From: Planctomyces sp. SH-PL14
GTDB lineage: Bacteria; Planctomycetota; Planctomycetia; Planctomycetales; Planctomycetaceae
Length of the DNA: 64,000 bases
NCBI RefSeq assembly: GCF_001610835.1
Contig: NZ_CP011270.1
Coordinates: 1,488,001-1,552,000, forward strand
Direction: 5' to 3'
The notes beneath the pieces were generated by a model, which had not been told where the DNA came from, ran no database searches, and saw only the letters and a list, made by a program, of their open reading frames with translations. This document shows, piece after piece, positions 1 through 7,231 of the stretch; the stretch's first letter is position 1, and each line of letters begins with the position of its first letter. A program made the position numbers and the translations under genes.

Positions 1-126
1 TTTGCATCGAGTGAAGGAAAAAAGCGGAGAACCGTGGGCTCGCGCGGAACAAGTATCCCTGCCTGATGTCCACCGGTTTCTCCGGTGTCATTCCGGCTCA
101 GCTCTTTTCGAATCGCTTTCGGTCTC

Positions 127-2052
127 TCAATTGGCATTTTTTAGCCCCCCCATCACAGGCGACAGCTCGAGAGACCGGACAATATCGGCGATATCGTTTT
201 CCGTTCCTTCAGTTCCGACGACGGCACTGCTGGCAATAACCCGCTTGCGGGCCGTTCGCTGGTCGATCACTTCCTCAACTGTGCCCGGATGAAACAGTCG
301 ATGGACCGTTACGGGTCTTGTCTGCCCACGCCTGTATGCACGGGCCGTTGCCTGATCTTCGAGAGCGGGGTTCCATTCCAGGTTGAAATGTACGACGTGG
401 TTTGCGGCGGTGATGTTAAGGCCTGTCCCGGCGGCCTTGGGATTCAGAATCAGACCAGCCGATGTCGTGATCTGGCCGAAACGGTCCACAGTTGGTTGCC
501 GGTCAGTGACAGGAGTTCGGCCGTCGATGATCGTGAACGGAAGCTTGTATCTTCGATGCAGGTCCTCAGCGAGTATGTCAGCCATCCTCGTGTATGACGT
601 AAAGATCAGCACCTTCTCACCGTCGAGGAAGACCTCGTCGAGAATTTCCAGCAAGCGGGCGTACTTTGAACTATGAGGTAAGGGGTCACCGGTTTCGTCA
701 CTCAGCAGGAAGGGGTGAGTGCAAAACATCCGCAGCTTCGTCAAGGCGACGAGCGACGCCATTTTCCCGTATTCTGCGACCACTTCGTGACGGATTTCGT
801 CGTAGCGATGTGCTGCCTCGTCGGACAATTGGATCGCTTGGGGAATGTCGATGCGGTCGGGCAGGTCCTTTGCCACGTCGGCTACAAGGCGTCGCAGGAT
901 CAGCGGACTCACCAGAGGCTCAAGCTCCGAGGCGTGATCCTCGTCGTCAAGGTAATGCGCCTCGAATTGATTTAAAGGGCCGAGAAGACCTGGAACAGCG
1001 AAGTCCATCAGCGACCACAGATCGCGGAGACGGTTCTCGACAGGCGTTCCAGAAACCGCAACTGCCATCCTTCGCGGTAGAGTCTTCAGCGTGACAGTAC
1101 GTTGCGCGTCTGGCGTCTTGATGGCCTGAGCTTCATCAAGAACGACAATATTCCATCCGACCATCTCCATGATCGAGATGTCACGCATCGCTGTGTCGTA
1201 CGACGCAATGACGACATCGAATTTCTGGAGGTTCCGAGGGAATCCGGTTCGTTCGCGGCCCTGATGAAGAAGCACGGCCAGTGCGGGCGCAAACCGGTTG
1301 AGTTCTCGACGCCAGTTCTCGAGCAACGTAGCTGGAGCGACCACGAGCGAGGGCGCCCCACGAGTCTTGGACTCGCGGAGGAGGAGTGCGATGATCTGGA
1401 GTGTTTTGCCAAGGCCCATCTGGTCGGCCAGGATGCACCCCAGTCCCTCGTCAGCGATCCGGCTGAGCCACTGGAAGCCCGTTTCCTGATAAGGGTAGAG
1501 ATCGGCCTTTAGCCCCTCGGGAATACTTTCGGACCCGGATGGTCGCTCTTCCGCCTCGTCTTCGGAGTCGACTATCTTCACAAGGCTCGAATTGAGCCCG
1601 CGGAGGTCAAGATATTGCCGGAGGGTGAGTCGCCCCGGAGCCATTACGCGTACTGACGAGAGAAGGTCCCTGATTGCCTCAATCGACTCTGGTGGAAGGG
1701 GATACCAGTCCGTGCCGACAAGGAGCTGATCGCCGTCCAGAACCTGAAGAAGCTGGATTGGCTTGCCGCCATCGTAGACGCGTACGCAACATGACGGGTG
1801 CCCGGTCAACGGATCGGACGGCGGGGCGATCTCAATGGAAATGTCAGCCGGAAATCGACGGATGGCCAGATCGGGGAGCGCTTCTGACGGGGGGCGGGAA
1901 ATTTCTTCACCGCGAATGGTCAGACGGCCCTTGAACTCGGCCCGCGTGATTTCGGAGGCGGTTGGAGCCACGACACCGCCTGACGGCAGGCGAAGCATCA
2001 CCCTGCCGGAATCGATATGCCAATCAGTGTCTGACTCCCGGTCGTCGCCCAC
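127..2052 (-). CDS. SNF2-family DEAD/H ATPase (helicase-like)
   Basis: This is an SNF2/RapA-type double-stranded DNA translocase of 641 aa. RecA-like lobe 1 carries the Walker A motif DQMGLGKT (about residues 210-217), the Walker B/motif II DEAQ (about 306) and motif III SGTPVENRL. Lobe 2 carries AGTGLNITAANHVV and the arginine-finger motif QATARAYRRGQT. The first ~180 residues resemble no domain I can name. The start is GTG, and an in-frame stop lies about 60 nt upstream, so the ORF cannot be much longer. Stand-alone SNF2 proteins of this size are common in defence islands and in general DNA metabolism. Its neighbours (a small ORF, then a divergent restriction-modification operon) favour an accessory role. 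The partners of Zorya, DISARM or similar systems are not visible here, but the left edge of the window is only 126 bp from its stop, so they could lie outside. Confidence 0.9.
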   Translation of the reverse strand: MGDDRESDTDWHIDSGRVMLRLPSGGVVAPTASEITRAEFKGRLTIRGEEISRPPSEALPDLAIRRFPADISIEIAPPSDPLTGHPSCCVRVYDGGKPIQLLQVLDGDQLLVGTDWYPLPPESIEAIRDLLSSVRVMAPGRLTLRQYLDLRGLNSSLVKIVDSEDEAEERPSGSESIPEGLKADLYPYQETGFQWLSRIADEGLGCILADQMGLGKTLQIIALLLRESKTRGAPSLVVAPATLLENWRRELNRFAPALAVLLHQGRERTGFPRNLQKFDVVIASYDTAMRDISIMEMVGWNIVVLDEAQAIKTPDAQRTVTLKTLPRRMAVAVSGTPVENRLRDLWSLMDFAVPGLLGPLNQFEAHYLDDEDHASELEPLVSPLILRRLVADVAKDLPDRIDIPQAIQLSDEAAHRYDEIRHEVVAEYGKMASLVALTKLRMFCTHPFLLSDETGDPLPHSSKYARLLEILDEVFLDGEKVLIFTSYTRMADILAEDLHRRYKLPFTIIDGRTPVTDRQPTVDRFGQITTSAGLILNPKAAGTGLNITAANHVVHFNLEWNPALEDQATARAYRRGQTRPVTVHRLFHPGTVEEVIDQRTARKRVIASSAVVGTEGTENDIADIVRSLELSPVMGGLKNAN

Positions 2053-2186
2053 GGCAGAAACGATCCGATTTCTAGAGAAGCGAGCGCAATCCTCCTGTAC
2101 GGCTCATCGCATCCGGGCCTTTTGAAGTGAGAAAGTCTACCGCAACTGGGTCCGTGATAAAAGGATCAGTCGTCGAGGTGCAGCTT

Positions 2187-2492
2187 TTACCGTGATCGAC
2201 GGCTTACGGAATCACGCATGGCGCCGCCACTGCCCAGCCACTCGGTGACGAGATCCATTGCAGGATTCATCAAGTCGCAGAGGGCTGTCATCGCGCTGGA
2301 ATGCCCCTCGTCCGTGTCCGGCACATCCGCGTCGAGCTCATCGAGCAGCGCTTCGATGCCCCCGTAGCAGTTGGCAGCGACGTAATCGTGGAGTTCTGAA
2401 AAATGCTTCACGGAACGCGGCACGACCCCTGCCCGCATATCGGCGAGGATATCTGCCTTCATTCTCTCTGCGAGTTCTGCGGGCGTGATCAC
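2187..2492 (-). CDS. small hypothetical protein, probably accessory/phage-plasmid type
   Basis: This 101-aa acidic protein starts MITPAELAERMKADIL and contains the segment FSELHDYVAANCYGG. It has no signal peptide, membrane segment or cysteine motif. My recollection is that short proteins with a similar FSELHDYV segment are frequent on phages and plasmids, but I cannot verify this and assign no function. It lies 134 bp upstream of the SNF2 gene on the same strand and is divergent from the methyltransferase. Its start therefore limits the methyltransferase promoter to the 2493-2585 gap. It could be transcribed with the SNF2 gene. Confidence 0.6.
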   Translation of the reverse strand: MITPAELAERMKADILADMRAGVVPRSVKHFSELHDYVAANCYGGIEALLDELDADVPDTDEGHSSAMTALCDLMNPAMDLVTEWLGSGGAMRDSVSRRSR

Positions 2493-2585
2493 ACTTCGCC
2501 TATACCCCGCTCAAATGCCGATTTCAATGGGAGATTTGCACCGCCACCGCATTCCAGCTTGCCAGCGGGGAGTCCCACGGCCATA

Positions 2586-3875
2586 ATGTCACAAAATCAC
2601 CCAGTGGGGCCGGGAATGACACAGGTTACTGAATTTTCAAAGCTGCAGCAGCAATCCGGTCTCTCGCTCGACCTACTTGCGGAATCCCTTGGCTACTCCA
2701 CCCGCCAGCTGCGGCGCTTTGAAAGCGGGATTTCGACTCCGCGGCCACCGGTGATCGAGGCAATGCGGCGCCTCATCTCGAAAAATGAGCCTCCTCAGCG
2801 GGAAGCGTTTCGGTTCATCGACCTGTTTGCGGGCATCGGCGGGCTTCGTCGCGGGTTCGACGGGCTCGGCGGCAAATGCGTTTTCACCAGCGAGTGGAAC
2901 CCATACGCAAAGCAGACCTATTGCGCCAACTTCCACGACGGCGATGACCACGTGTTTCATGGCGACATAACCACGATCGACGCGAAGGACGTTCCCGATC
3001 ACGACGTACTCGTGGCAGGGTTCCCCTGCCAGCCGTTTTCGATCGCTGGTGTAAGCAAGAAAAACGCACTTGGACGGGAACATGGCTTCAAATGCGAAGC
3101 CCAGGGAACGCTGTTTTTCGACGTTGCACGAATTATTGAACATCACAGGCCGAAGGCATTCCTGCTGGAGAACGTCAAGAATCTGGTGAACCATGACAAG
3201 GGAAAGACGTTCTCCGTTATCCACCGAACGCTTAAGGAAGAGCTCGGCTACAACGTTCACTGGAAGGTCATCAACGCGAAATCGTTCGTCCCGCAAAATC
3301 GCGAACGAATCTTCATTGTCGGCTTCAGGGAAGAGAACGATTTTTCGTTTGACGACATAGTGCTGCCCGACCCGCTGAAAGGGCCAAAGCTCAGCCAGAT
3401 CCTGCACCCAGAGGACGGGACCGAATCACCCGAGGGGCACTATACCACCGGGCCAAAGGCGATGGTTTGCGACCGTTACACGCTTACAGATCATTTGTGG
3501 AAGTACCTTCAGGATTATGCTGAAAAGCATCGGCTTAAGGGCAATGGCTTTGGATTCGGATTGAACGGTCCAGAAGACGTGGCCAGGACGCTGTCCGCGA
3601 GGTATTACAAGGACGGTTCAGAAATCCTGATCAAGCAGAAGGGAAAGAATCCGCGACGACTCACTCCGCGGGAATGTGCCAGACTGATGGGATTTGACAA
3701 GCCGGGACAGTCAGACTTCAAAATCCCTGTCTCGGATATGCAGGCATACAAACAATTCGGCAACGCTGTTGTAGTTGCAGCCGTCGAAGCCGTTGCCCGC
3801 CATATGGCCCCGTGGATAGAGGGCAGCAATGGAATGTTGCCCTCCGGTCAGAGGTTGCTCACCTTCCATGCCTGA
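2586..3875 (+). CDS. dcm: Dcm/EcoRII-like DNA (cytosine-5) methyltransferase with N-terminal HTH
   Basis: This is a C5-cytosine methyltransferase of 429 aa, or 419 aa if the in-frame ATG at 2616 is used. Further upstream in-frame starts would run into the divergent gene. An XRE-like HTH (LAESLGYSTRQLRRFESG) comes first. It is followed by SAM motif I (DLFAGIGGLRRGF), the catalytic motif IV AGFPCQPFS with the nucleophile at about Cys148, motif VI LLENVKNL, motif VIII QNRERIFIVGF and motif X QFGNAVVV. The target-recognition stretch (YTLTDHLWKYL, then LSARYYKDG and RRLTPRECARLMGF) is strikingly like E. coli Dcm and M.EcoRII, so CCWGG specificity is inferred. In M.EcoRII/M.SsoII-type enzymes the N-terminal HTH also represses transcription, and no separate C protein is seen here. 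The stop overlaps the vsr start. Confidence 0.95.
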   Translation: MSQNHPVGPGMTQVTEFSKLQQQSGLSLDLLAESLGYSTRQLRRFESGISTPRPPVIEAMRRLISKNEPPQREAFRFIDLFAGIGGLRRGFDGLGGKCVFTSEWNPYAKQTYCANFHDGDDHVFHGDITTIDAKDVPDHDVLVAGFPCQPFSIAGVSKKNALGREHGFKCEAQGTLFFDVARIIEHHRPKAFLLENVKNLVNHDKGKTFSVIHRTLKEELGYNVHWKVINAKSFVPQNRERIFIVGFREENDFSFDDIVLPDPLKGPKLSQILHPEDGTESPEGHYTTGPKAMVCDRYTLTDHLWKYLQDYAEKHRLKGNGFGFGLNGPEDVARTLSARYYKDGSEILIKQKGKNPRRLTPRECARLMGFDKPGQSDFKIPVSDMQAYKQFGNAVVVAAVEAVARHMAPWIEGSNGMLPSGQRLLTFHA

Positions 3876-4359
3876 TGTCGTCGATGCACAAACGCGAAGC
3901 CGGATGATGTCCGGTATCCGGGGGAAAGATACCCGGCCCGAGATGACGATCCGTCGAGCGCTGCATCGCTTAGGCTTTCGCTATCGACTTCATTCAAAAA
4001 CACTGCCCGGCAAGCCAGACCTGATATTCCCAAGGCTGAGCGCTGTGATTTTTGTGCATGGTTGTTTCTGGCATGGCCATGACTGTCATTTGTTCAAATG
4101 GCCGTCGTCAAGAAAGGAATTCTGGCGGGAGAAGATCGAAGGAAACAGGACGAGAGACGCTGTATCATCCGGGAGAATTGAGGAAGCCGGTTGGCGGATA
4201 CTCACAGTGTGGGAATGCGCGCTCAAGGGACGGACTCGCCAAAGTGAGGTGGCAGTCGTTGAGGCCGTCGCAAGCTGGTTGACGAGCGGCACAGGCAACA
4301 TGGAATTGCGGGGCATCCGAGATGGCAGCAATGGCCGACCTGACGGACTGGATGGATGA
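3868..4359 (+). CDS. vsr: very short patch repair (Vsr) mismatch endonuclease
   Basis: Vsr nicks 5' of the T in T:G mismatches that arise when 5-methylcytosine deaminates, so it normally accompanies a Dcm-type methyltransferase. The product is 163 aa, close to the usual size. Family features visible are RSRMMSGIRGKDTRPE near the N-terminus, GFRYRLHSKTLPGKPDLIFP (catalytic Asp in KPD), FVHGCFWHGHDC (zinc/catalytic His and Cys) and the C-terminal GWRILTVWECAL. The ATG at 3868 was chosen because it overlaps the methyltransferase stop by 8 nt and begins the conserved region. The 38-nt overlap with the next gene suggests translational coupling of all three genes. The base composition is visibly less GC-rich than the genomic core, which fits acquisition as a cassette. 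Confidence 0.95.
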   Translation: MPDVVDAQTRSRMMSGIRGKDTRPEMTIRRALHRLGFRYRLHSKTLPGKPDLIFPRLSAVIFVHGCFWHGHDCHLFKWPSSRKEFWREKIEGNRTRDAVSSGRIEEAGWRILTVWECALKGRTRQSEVAVVEAVASWLTSGTGNMELRGIRDGSNGRPDGLDG

Positions 4360-5578
4360 GAATTCCGGTCCGCACATTGTGTGGTATGTGAAACGGCTTG
4401 CAGCCAATGACACGCTCGCGAATGAAAGCCATCAGGCAGGGCCGTACATTCCAAAAGAGTTCTTTCTTGGAGTATTCCCATCGCTCAACCGTCCACGGGA
4501 TAAAAATCCAGACAAGAAAGTAGAACTGACGATAGATTCGCATTGCGATGCGCGGCCCGTTCGTGCCGTTTGGTACAACAACAAAACGAGCGAGCCGGAT
4601 GCACCTGGGGCAAAGAAAAAAAGCAAGCGAGATGAATGCAGACTGACGCGTTTTGGAGGTGCGCGATCCGCACTTCTTGACCCGGAAAGCACTGGTTCGC
4701 TTGCAGTCTTTGCGTTCTATCGTGGGGAAACGGGGGAGTCAGAAGTCTGCCATGTGTGGGTGTGTGACACTGAAGTCGAGGCAGATTTGGTCGAGGACCG
4801 CGTTGGCCCTGTCGAGCCCGGAAAGCTGACAGTATGGACTGTTGATGAAAATGATCCGCTTCTGCCGAAGCGGTCGAGGCCGCAAAATAGCTGCTGGCTT
4901 GAACCGGAAGAGTTTCCTTCCGGATGGCTGTCAGTGTTTCCTACCGGTGCTGAGATCATCCGCAAAACGGTTGAATTGCGAAGCGGACACGGCCTGCCCG
5001 TGGATAGCCGGCTACTAAAACGCCGGCGCTGCGAATACGAGCTTTTTCAGAGCCTCGAGGAAGCGACTGAATTGCCAATTATTCGGAATGGTTTTGACAA
5101 CATCGAAGACTTTCTTGCCAGGGCGCAGCACATATTGCAAAGACGAAAGTCGCGTGCCGGGCTATCGCTGGAGCTGCAGACGAGAGAGATATTTCTGGAG
5201 GAGAATCTTCTGCAGGGCACCGACTTCGATCATCAACCGGAATCGGAGCCCGGAAAGCATCCGGATTTCCTCTTTCCTTCAAAATCGCATTACAGCGATC
5301 CAGCGTTCCCCGCAAGCCGGCTTCGGATGCTTGCAGCAAAGACTACCTGTAAAGATCGTTGGTCGCAGGTACTGACAGAGGCGCAAAGAATTCCGGAAAA
5401 GCATCTCCTGACGCTTCAGGAAGGTATGTCCGTCAGACAGTTCACGAACATGACGGAGGCGGGCATTCGGCTTGTTGTCCCGACACCTATCATCGGAAAG
5501 TTTCCGTCCCAAGTGCGACCGCATCTGCAATCGCTTGAAAGCTTCATCGCCGATGTCCGGCTTCTTCGAGTCAATTAG
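4322..5578 (+). CDS. EcoRII-like type II(E) restriction endonuclease
   Basis: This protein (418 aa from the first ATG; in-frame ATGs at 4331 and 4352 are alternatives) matches the two-domain EcoRII layout. The N-terminal part (about 15-160) contains VKRLAANDT and AGPYIPKEFF, resembling the EcoRII-N effector DNA-binding domain. The C-terminal part (about 240-400) is the catalytic domain, with a PD...K core: HPDFLFP with Asp at about 315, then AAKTTCKDRW with Lys at about 340. EcoRII cuts before CCWGG and needs a second site as allosteric effector. The same behaviour is an inference from homology. It is co-transcribed with the methyltransferase and vsr, and its last 8 nt overlap a convergent phage lysis gene. 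This gene is relatively AT-rich for the window, a sign of transfer. Confidence 0.9.
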   Translation: MAAMADLTDWMDENSGPHIVWYVKRLAANDTLANESHQAGPYIPKEFFLGVFPSLNRPRDKNPDKKVELTIDSHCDARPVRAVWYNNKTSEPDAPGAKKKSKRDECRLTRFGGARSALLDPESTGSLAVFAFYRGETGESEVCHVWVCDTEVEADLVEDRVGPVEPGKLTVWTVDENDPLLPKRSRPQNSCWLEPEEFPSGWLSVFPTGAEIIRKTVELRSGHGLPVDSRLLKRRRCEYELFQSLEEATELPIIRNGFDNIEDFLARAQHILQRRKSRAGLSLELQTREIFLEENLLQGTDFDHQPESEPGKHPDFLFPSKSHYSDPAFPASRLRMLAAKTTCKDRWSQVLTEAQRIPEKHLLTLQEGMSVRQFTNMTEAGIRLVVPTPIIGKFPSQVRPHLQSLESFIADVRLLRVN

Positions 5579-5852
5579 CCGTGCAGTTTGCCTCAATCGA
5601 TTCCTGCTGCCGGATCATCCGGTCGAGCCACGCATCGACGCAGGCGGGCGTTTCCGTCCGCTCCAGCCACCCAATGACACACTTGTCGGGCCACACCGGC
5701 ACCGGGCAGTAGCCGCTACTCCCCGTGGTCGCGCAGGATGGCAAGCAACTCAGGCTTAGGCCGAGCAGGAGCAGCGTGAATCTCCGCCTCACGGCGGGTC
5801 TTTGCTGCCATGTCCTCAGCCAGTCGAAGCCGCTCTTCGATTTGACCGGCAT
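5571..5852 (-). CDS. phage outer-membrane spanin-like lipoprotein (Rz1-type)
   Basis: This 93-aa protein has a basic N-terminus (RRRF), a hydrophobic segment LLLLGLSLSC and the lipobox LPSC, followed by a short Cys/Pro-containing mature part. That is the plan of an o-spanin (Rz1), which is tethered to the outer membrane and joins an i-spanin to disrupt the envelope at the end of phage lysis. The ATG at 5852 was chosen because it places the signal peptide near the N-terminus; an upstream ATG at 5924 would add 24 polar residues. It lies in another frame and partly inside the preceding gene, a classic Rz/Rz1 arrangement. The mature part is longer than in lambda Rz1. The 3' end overlaps the restriction gene tail-to-tail. 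Confidence 0.6.
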   Translation of the reverse strand: MPVKSKSGFDWLRTWQQRPAVRRRFTLLLLGLSLSCLPSCATTGSSGYCPVPVWPDKCVIGWLERTETPACVDAWLDRMIRQQESIEANCTAN

Positions 5853-5937
5853 CGTGGGCGTCCCTTCGGATGGCCCAGAGGATGACGATCCCGAATGCCA
5901 GGGCAAGGAATGCGACCGTGCCATAAAACTCGATCAC
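5716..5937 (-). CDS. phage inner-membrane spanin-like protein (Rz-type)
   Basis: This 73-aa protein has an N-terminal membrane anchor (FYGTVAFLALAFGIVILWAI) followed by a charged helix (about 25-60) rich in Glu/Arg/Ala, predicted to be coiled coil. That is the i-spanin layout, although it is shorter than typical Rz proteins. The start ATG overlaps the stop of the upstream holin-like gene by 4 nt. The next gene starts inside it in another frame and encodes a lipoprotein. Sequence identity to known spanins is not evident, so the call rests on architecture and gene order. Confidence 0.55.
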   Translation of the reverse strand: MIEFYGTVAFLALAFGIVILWAIRRDAHDAGQIEERLRLAEDMAAKTRREAEIHAAPARPKPELLAILRDHGE

Positions 5938-6140
5938 TTCTTCGGCTCGAAGATCGAGAAGCGGACGATGAACGCCTTCAGCTTTCCGACGATCTCATCG
6001 TCCTTGGGCGTTTTGGTGAACGGCACGATGACGGAAGCGATGGCGACGAGGCTGCCGAGAACGCTCGACGCTGCGATCACATAGGTGCCATATTTCGTGG
6101 CGAGAAGCATACTGAGTAGTTCGGATTCCATAGTGGTCAC
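5934..6140 (-). CDS. small membrane protein, holin-like
   Basis: This is a 68-aa protein with one clear membrane helix, probably a longer hydrophobic hairpin (TYVIAASSVLGSLVAIASVIV), between short polar ends; the C-terminus is basic (FEPKK). The size, hydrophobicity and position in a run of ATGA-overlapping lysis genes suggest a holin or a phage accessory membrane protein. No family was recognised by sequence. Both neighbouring genes overlap it by 4 nt, so it is almost certainly translated as part of the polycistron. Confidence 0.55.
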   Translation of the reverse strand: MTTMESELLSMLLATKYGTYVIAASSVLGSLVAIASVIVPFTKTPKDDEIVGKLKAFIVRFSIFEPKK

Positions 6141-6574
6141 TCCTTTGATGGTTTGAGGTTGGTTGCGTCTTGAATACCGAGAATGAATTGATCGGGAAGC
6201 AACTTCTTGAGCTTCGCGAGCGTGAGGCGGGAGTTCAGCACGGCCGGCTTTTCGCTGAGGTAACCGAAAGTCTGCCCGACAAGGATGCAGCCCTGCGTGT
6301 CGTCAATCGTGTAGCCTGCGTGAATCAGGATGGCGGAGCGGCCGGGAACGCCATTCACTTCCCAGACGCCCTTGTATTTCGTCCCGCTGTGGGGGACGCA
6401 CAGATAACGGCCTGTGGGAATGCAGCTCTTGCCCCGGCGGTTATCGTTCCAGGGGTCTTCGCAGGTCACGCCCAGCTGTTCCTTGCTCCTGAAGAGGTGA
6501 CCAAAGACTCCGTCGTCACCGCTGCGAATTCGTTTCAACGTCAGCGTTTCTCTTGGAAAATCATGTACGGTCAT
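6137..6574 (-). CDS. DUF5675 family phage protein
   Basis: This 145-aa protein shows the DUF5675 signature: TLKRIRSGDDGVFGHLF, TCEDPW.DN, SCIPTGRYLC, VNGVPGRSAILIHAG and GCILVGQTFG. Members are found in phages and prophages near lysis genes. A peptidoglycan-related role has been suggested from context, but the biochemical function is not established to my knowledge. No signal peptide is seen. The start overlaps the upstream gene's stop and its own stop overlaps the next start (4 nt each), giving strong translational coupling in the cassette. Confidence 0.85.
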   Translation of the reverse strand: MTVHDFPRETLTLKRIRSGDDGVFGHLFRSKEQLGVTCEDPWNDNRRGKSCIPTGRYLCVPHSGTKYKGVWEVNGVPGRSAILIHAGYTIDDTQGCILVGQTFGYLSEKPAVLNSRLTLAKLKKLLPDQFILGIQDATNLKPSKE

Positions 6575-6882
6575 GTGTTGCCCCTCATAATTGTCACGAT
6601 CTTTTCGGGCATCCCTTGGATCGAGTCGTCGACGTCATCGATCCGGGAATGAATCCGATCAAGGCTGTGATTCGTTTCCGCTCGAAGACTGCGAAGCTCT
6701 TCCTTTGTGGTGTAGTTCTCGGAGACATGCAGGCGGAGCATCGCGAGGTCGAGTTCGTTGCCCGAGATCCCGTCCGAGACACCGTTGATTCGACCATTCA
6801 AATAGGCGGCGACGGCGATGCCGCCAGCGACCACCCCGCCGATGATCCATTGAAAGAGGCCGAGTTCAGGTACGTCAGACAT
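6571..6882 (-). CDS. phage membrane protein with TM anchor and coiled coil
   Basis: This 103-aa protein starts MSDVPELGLFQWIIGG, has a single glycine-rich membrane helix (IIGGVVAGGIAVAAYL), and then a long charged helix (about 40-100) with heptad-like spacing of hydrophobic residues (ELDLAMLRLHVSEN, SLDRIHSRIDDVDD). This plan is common among small phage lysis-region proteins, including holin-like and XhlA-like types. The ATG at 6882 was preferred over a distal start that would add about 36 residues with no anchor. It is the first gene of the five-gene minus-strand cassette. Confidence 0.55.
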   Translation of the reverse strand: MSDVPELGLFQWIIGGVVAGGIAVAAYLNGRINGVSDGISGNELDLAMLRLHVSENYTTKEELRSLRAETNHSLDRIHSRIDDVDDSIQGMPEKIVTIMRGNT

Positions 6883-7190
6883 TGAGAATCCCATCCATGA
6901 GGTAAAGTGAGGCGATTGCCGCTCCGAAGGCGGATGCTGTGATTGGCTAGCAGTTCGTGAGACGATTGCGACTGAAAGATCTCTTGGCAATCAGGGCGAA
7001 GATCACTCACCCAGACTTGCCTCCTCTGGACGAGGATCTGCGGGGACAATCACGAGGAGTAGAGTGCGCTCAGTTCATTTTCATTTCCCCTCATCAGATG
7101 ACTGATGTTTCCCAGGGCCAGGGTCACGGCTCTCTCGCTGCGCCGAGCGTCACAACGGCACCCGCTCCTTTCACCACACCACAGCTCACG
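6883..7190 (+). other. gap between lysis cassette and IS remnant
   Basis: No convincing gene was seen on either strand. The right part may include the unrecognised left end of the ISAs1 element. The minus strand here should carry the promoter of the lysis cassette, or the cut edge of a larger prophage, but no clear -35/-10 pair was found. Confidence 0.4.
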
Positions 7191-7231
7191 TCCAATTCTC
7201 TTCAGCCAATTCCGCGGACGGTCCATTCTCA

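Noticed and set aside
2-292. Short plus-strand frame at the left edge
   Set aside because: Mostly antisense to the 3' end of the SNF2 gene, with no ribosome-binding site or recognisable content.
127-2052. Assignment of the SNF2 gene to Zorya or DISARM
   Set aside because: No ZorA/B motor-like genes or DrmA/B/C homologues are present in the window. The neighbouring methyltransferase pairs with Vsr and EcoRII instead.
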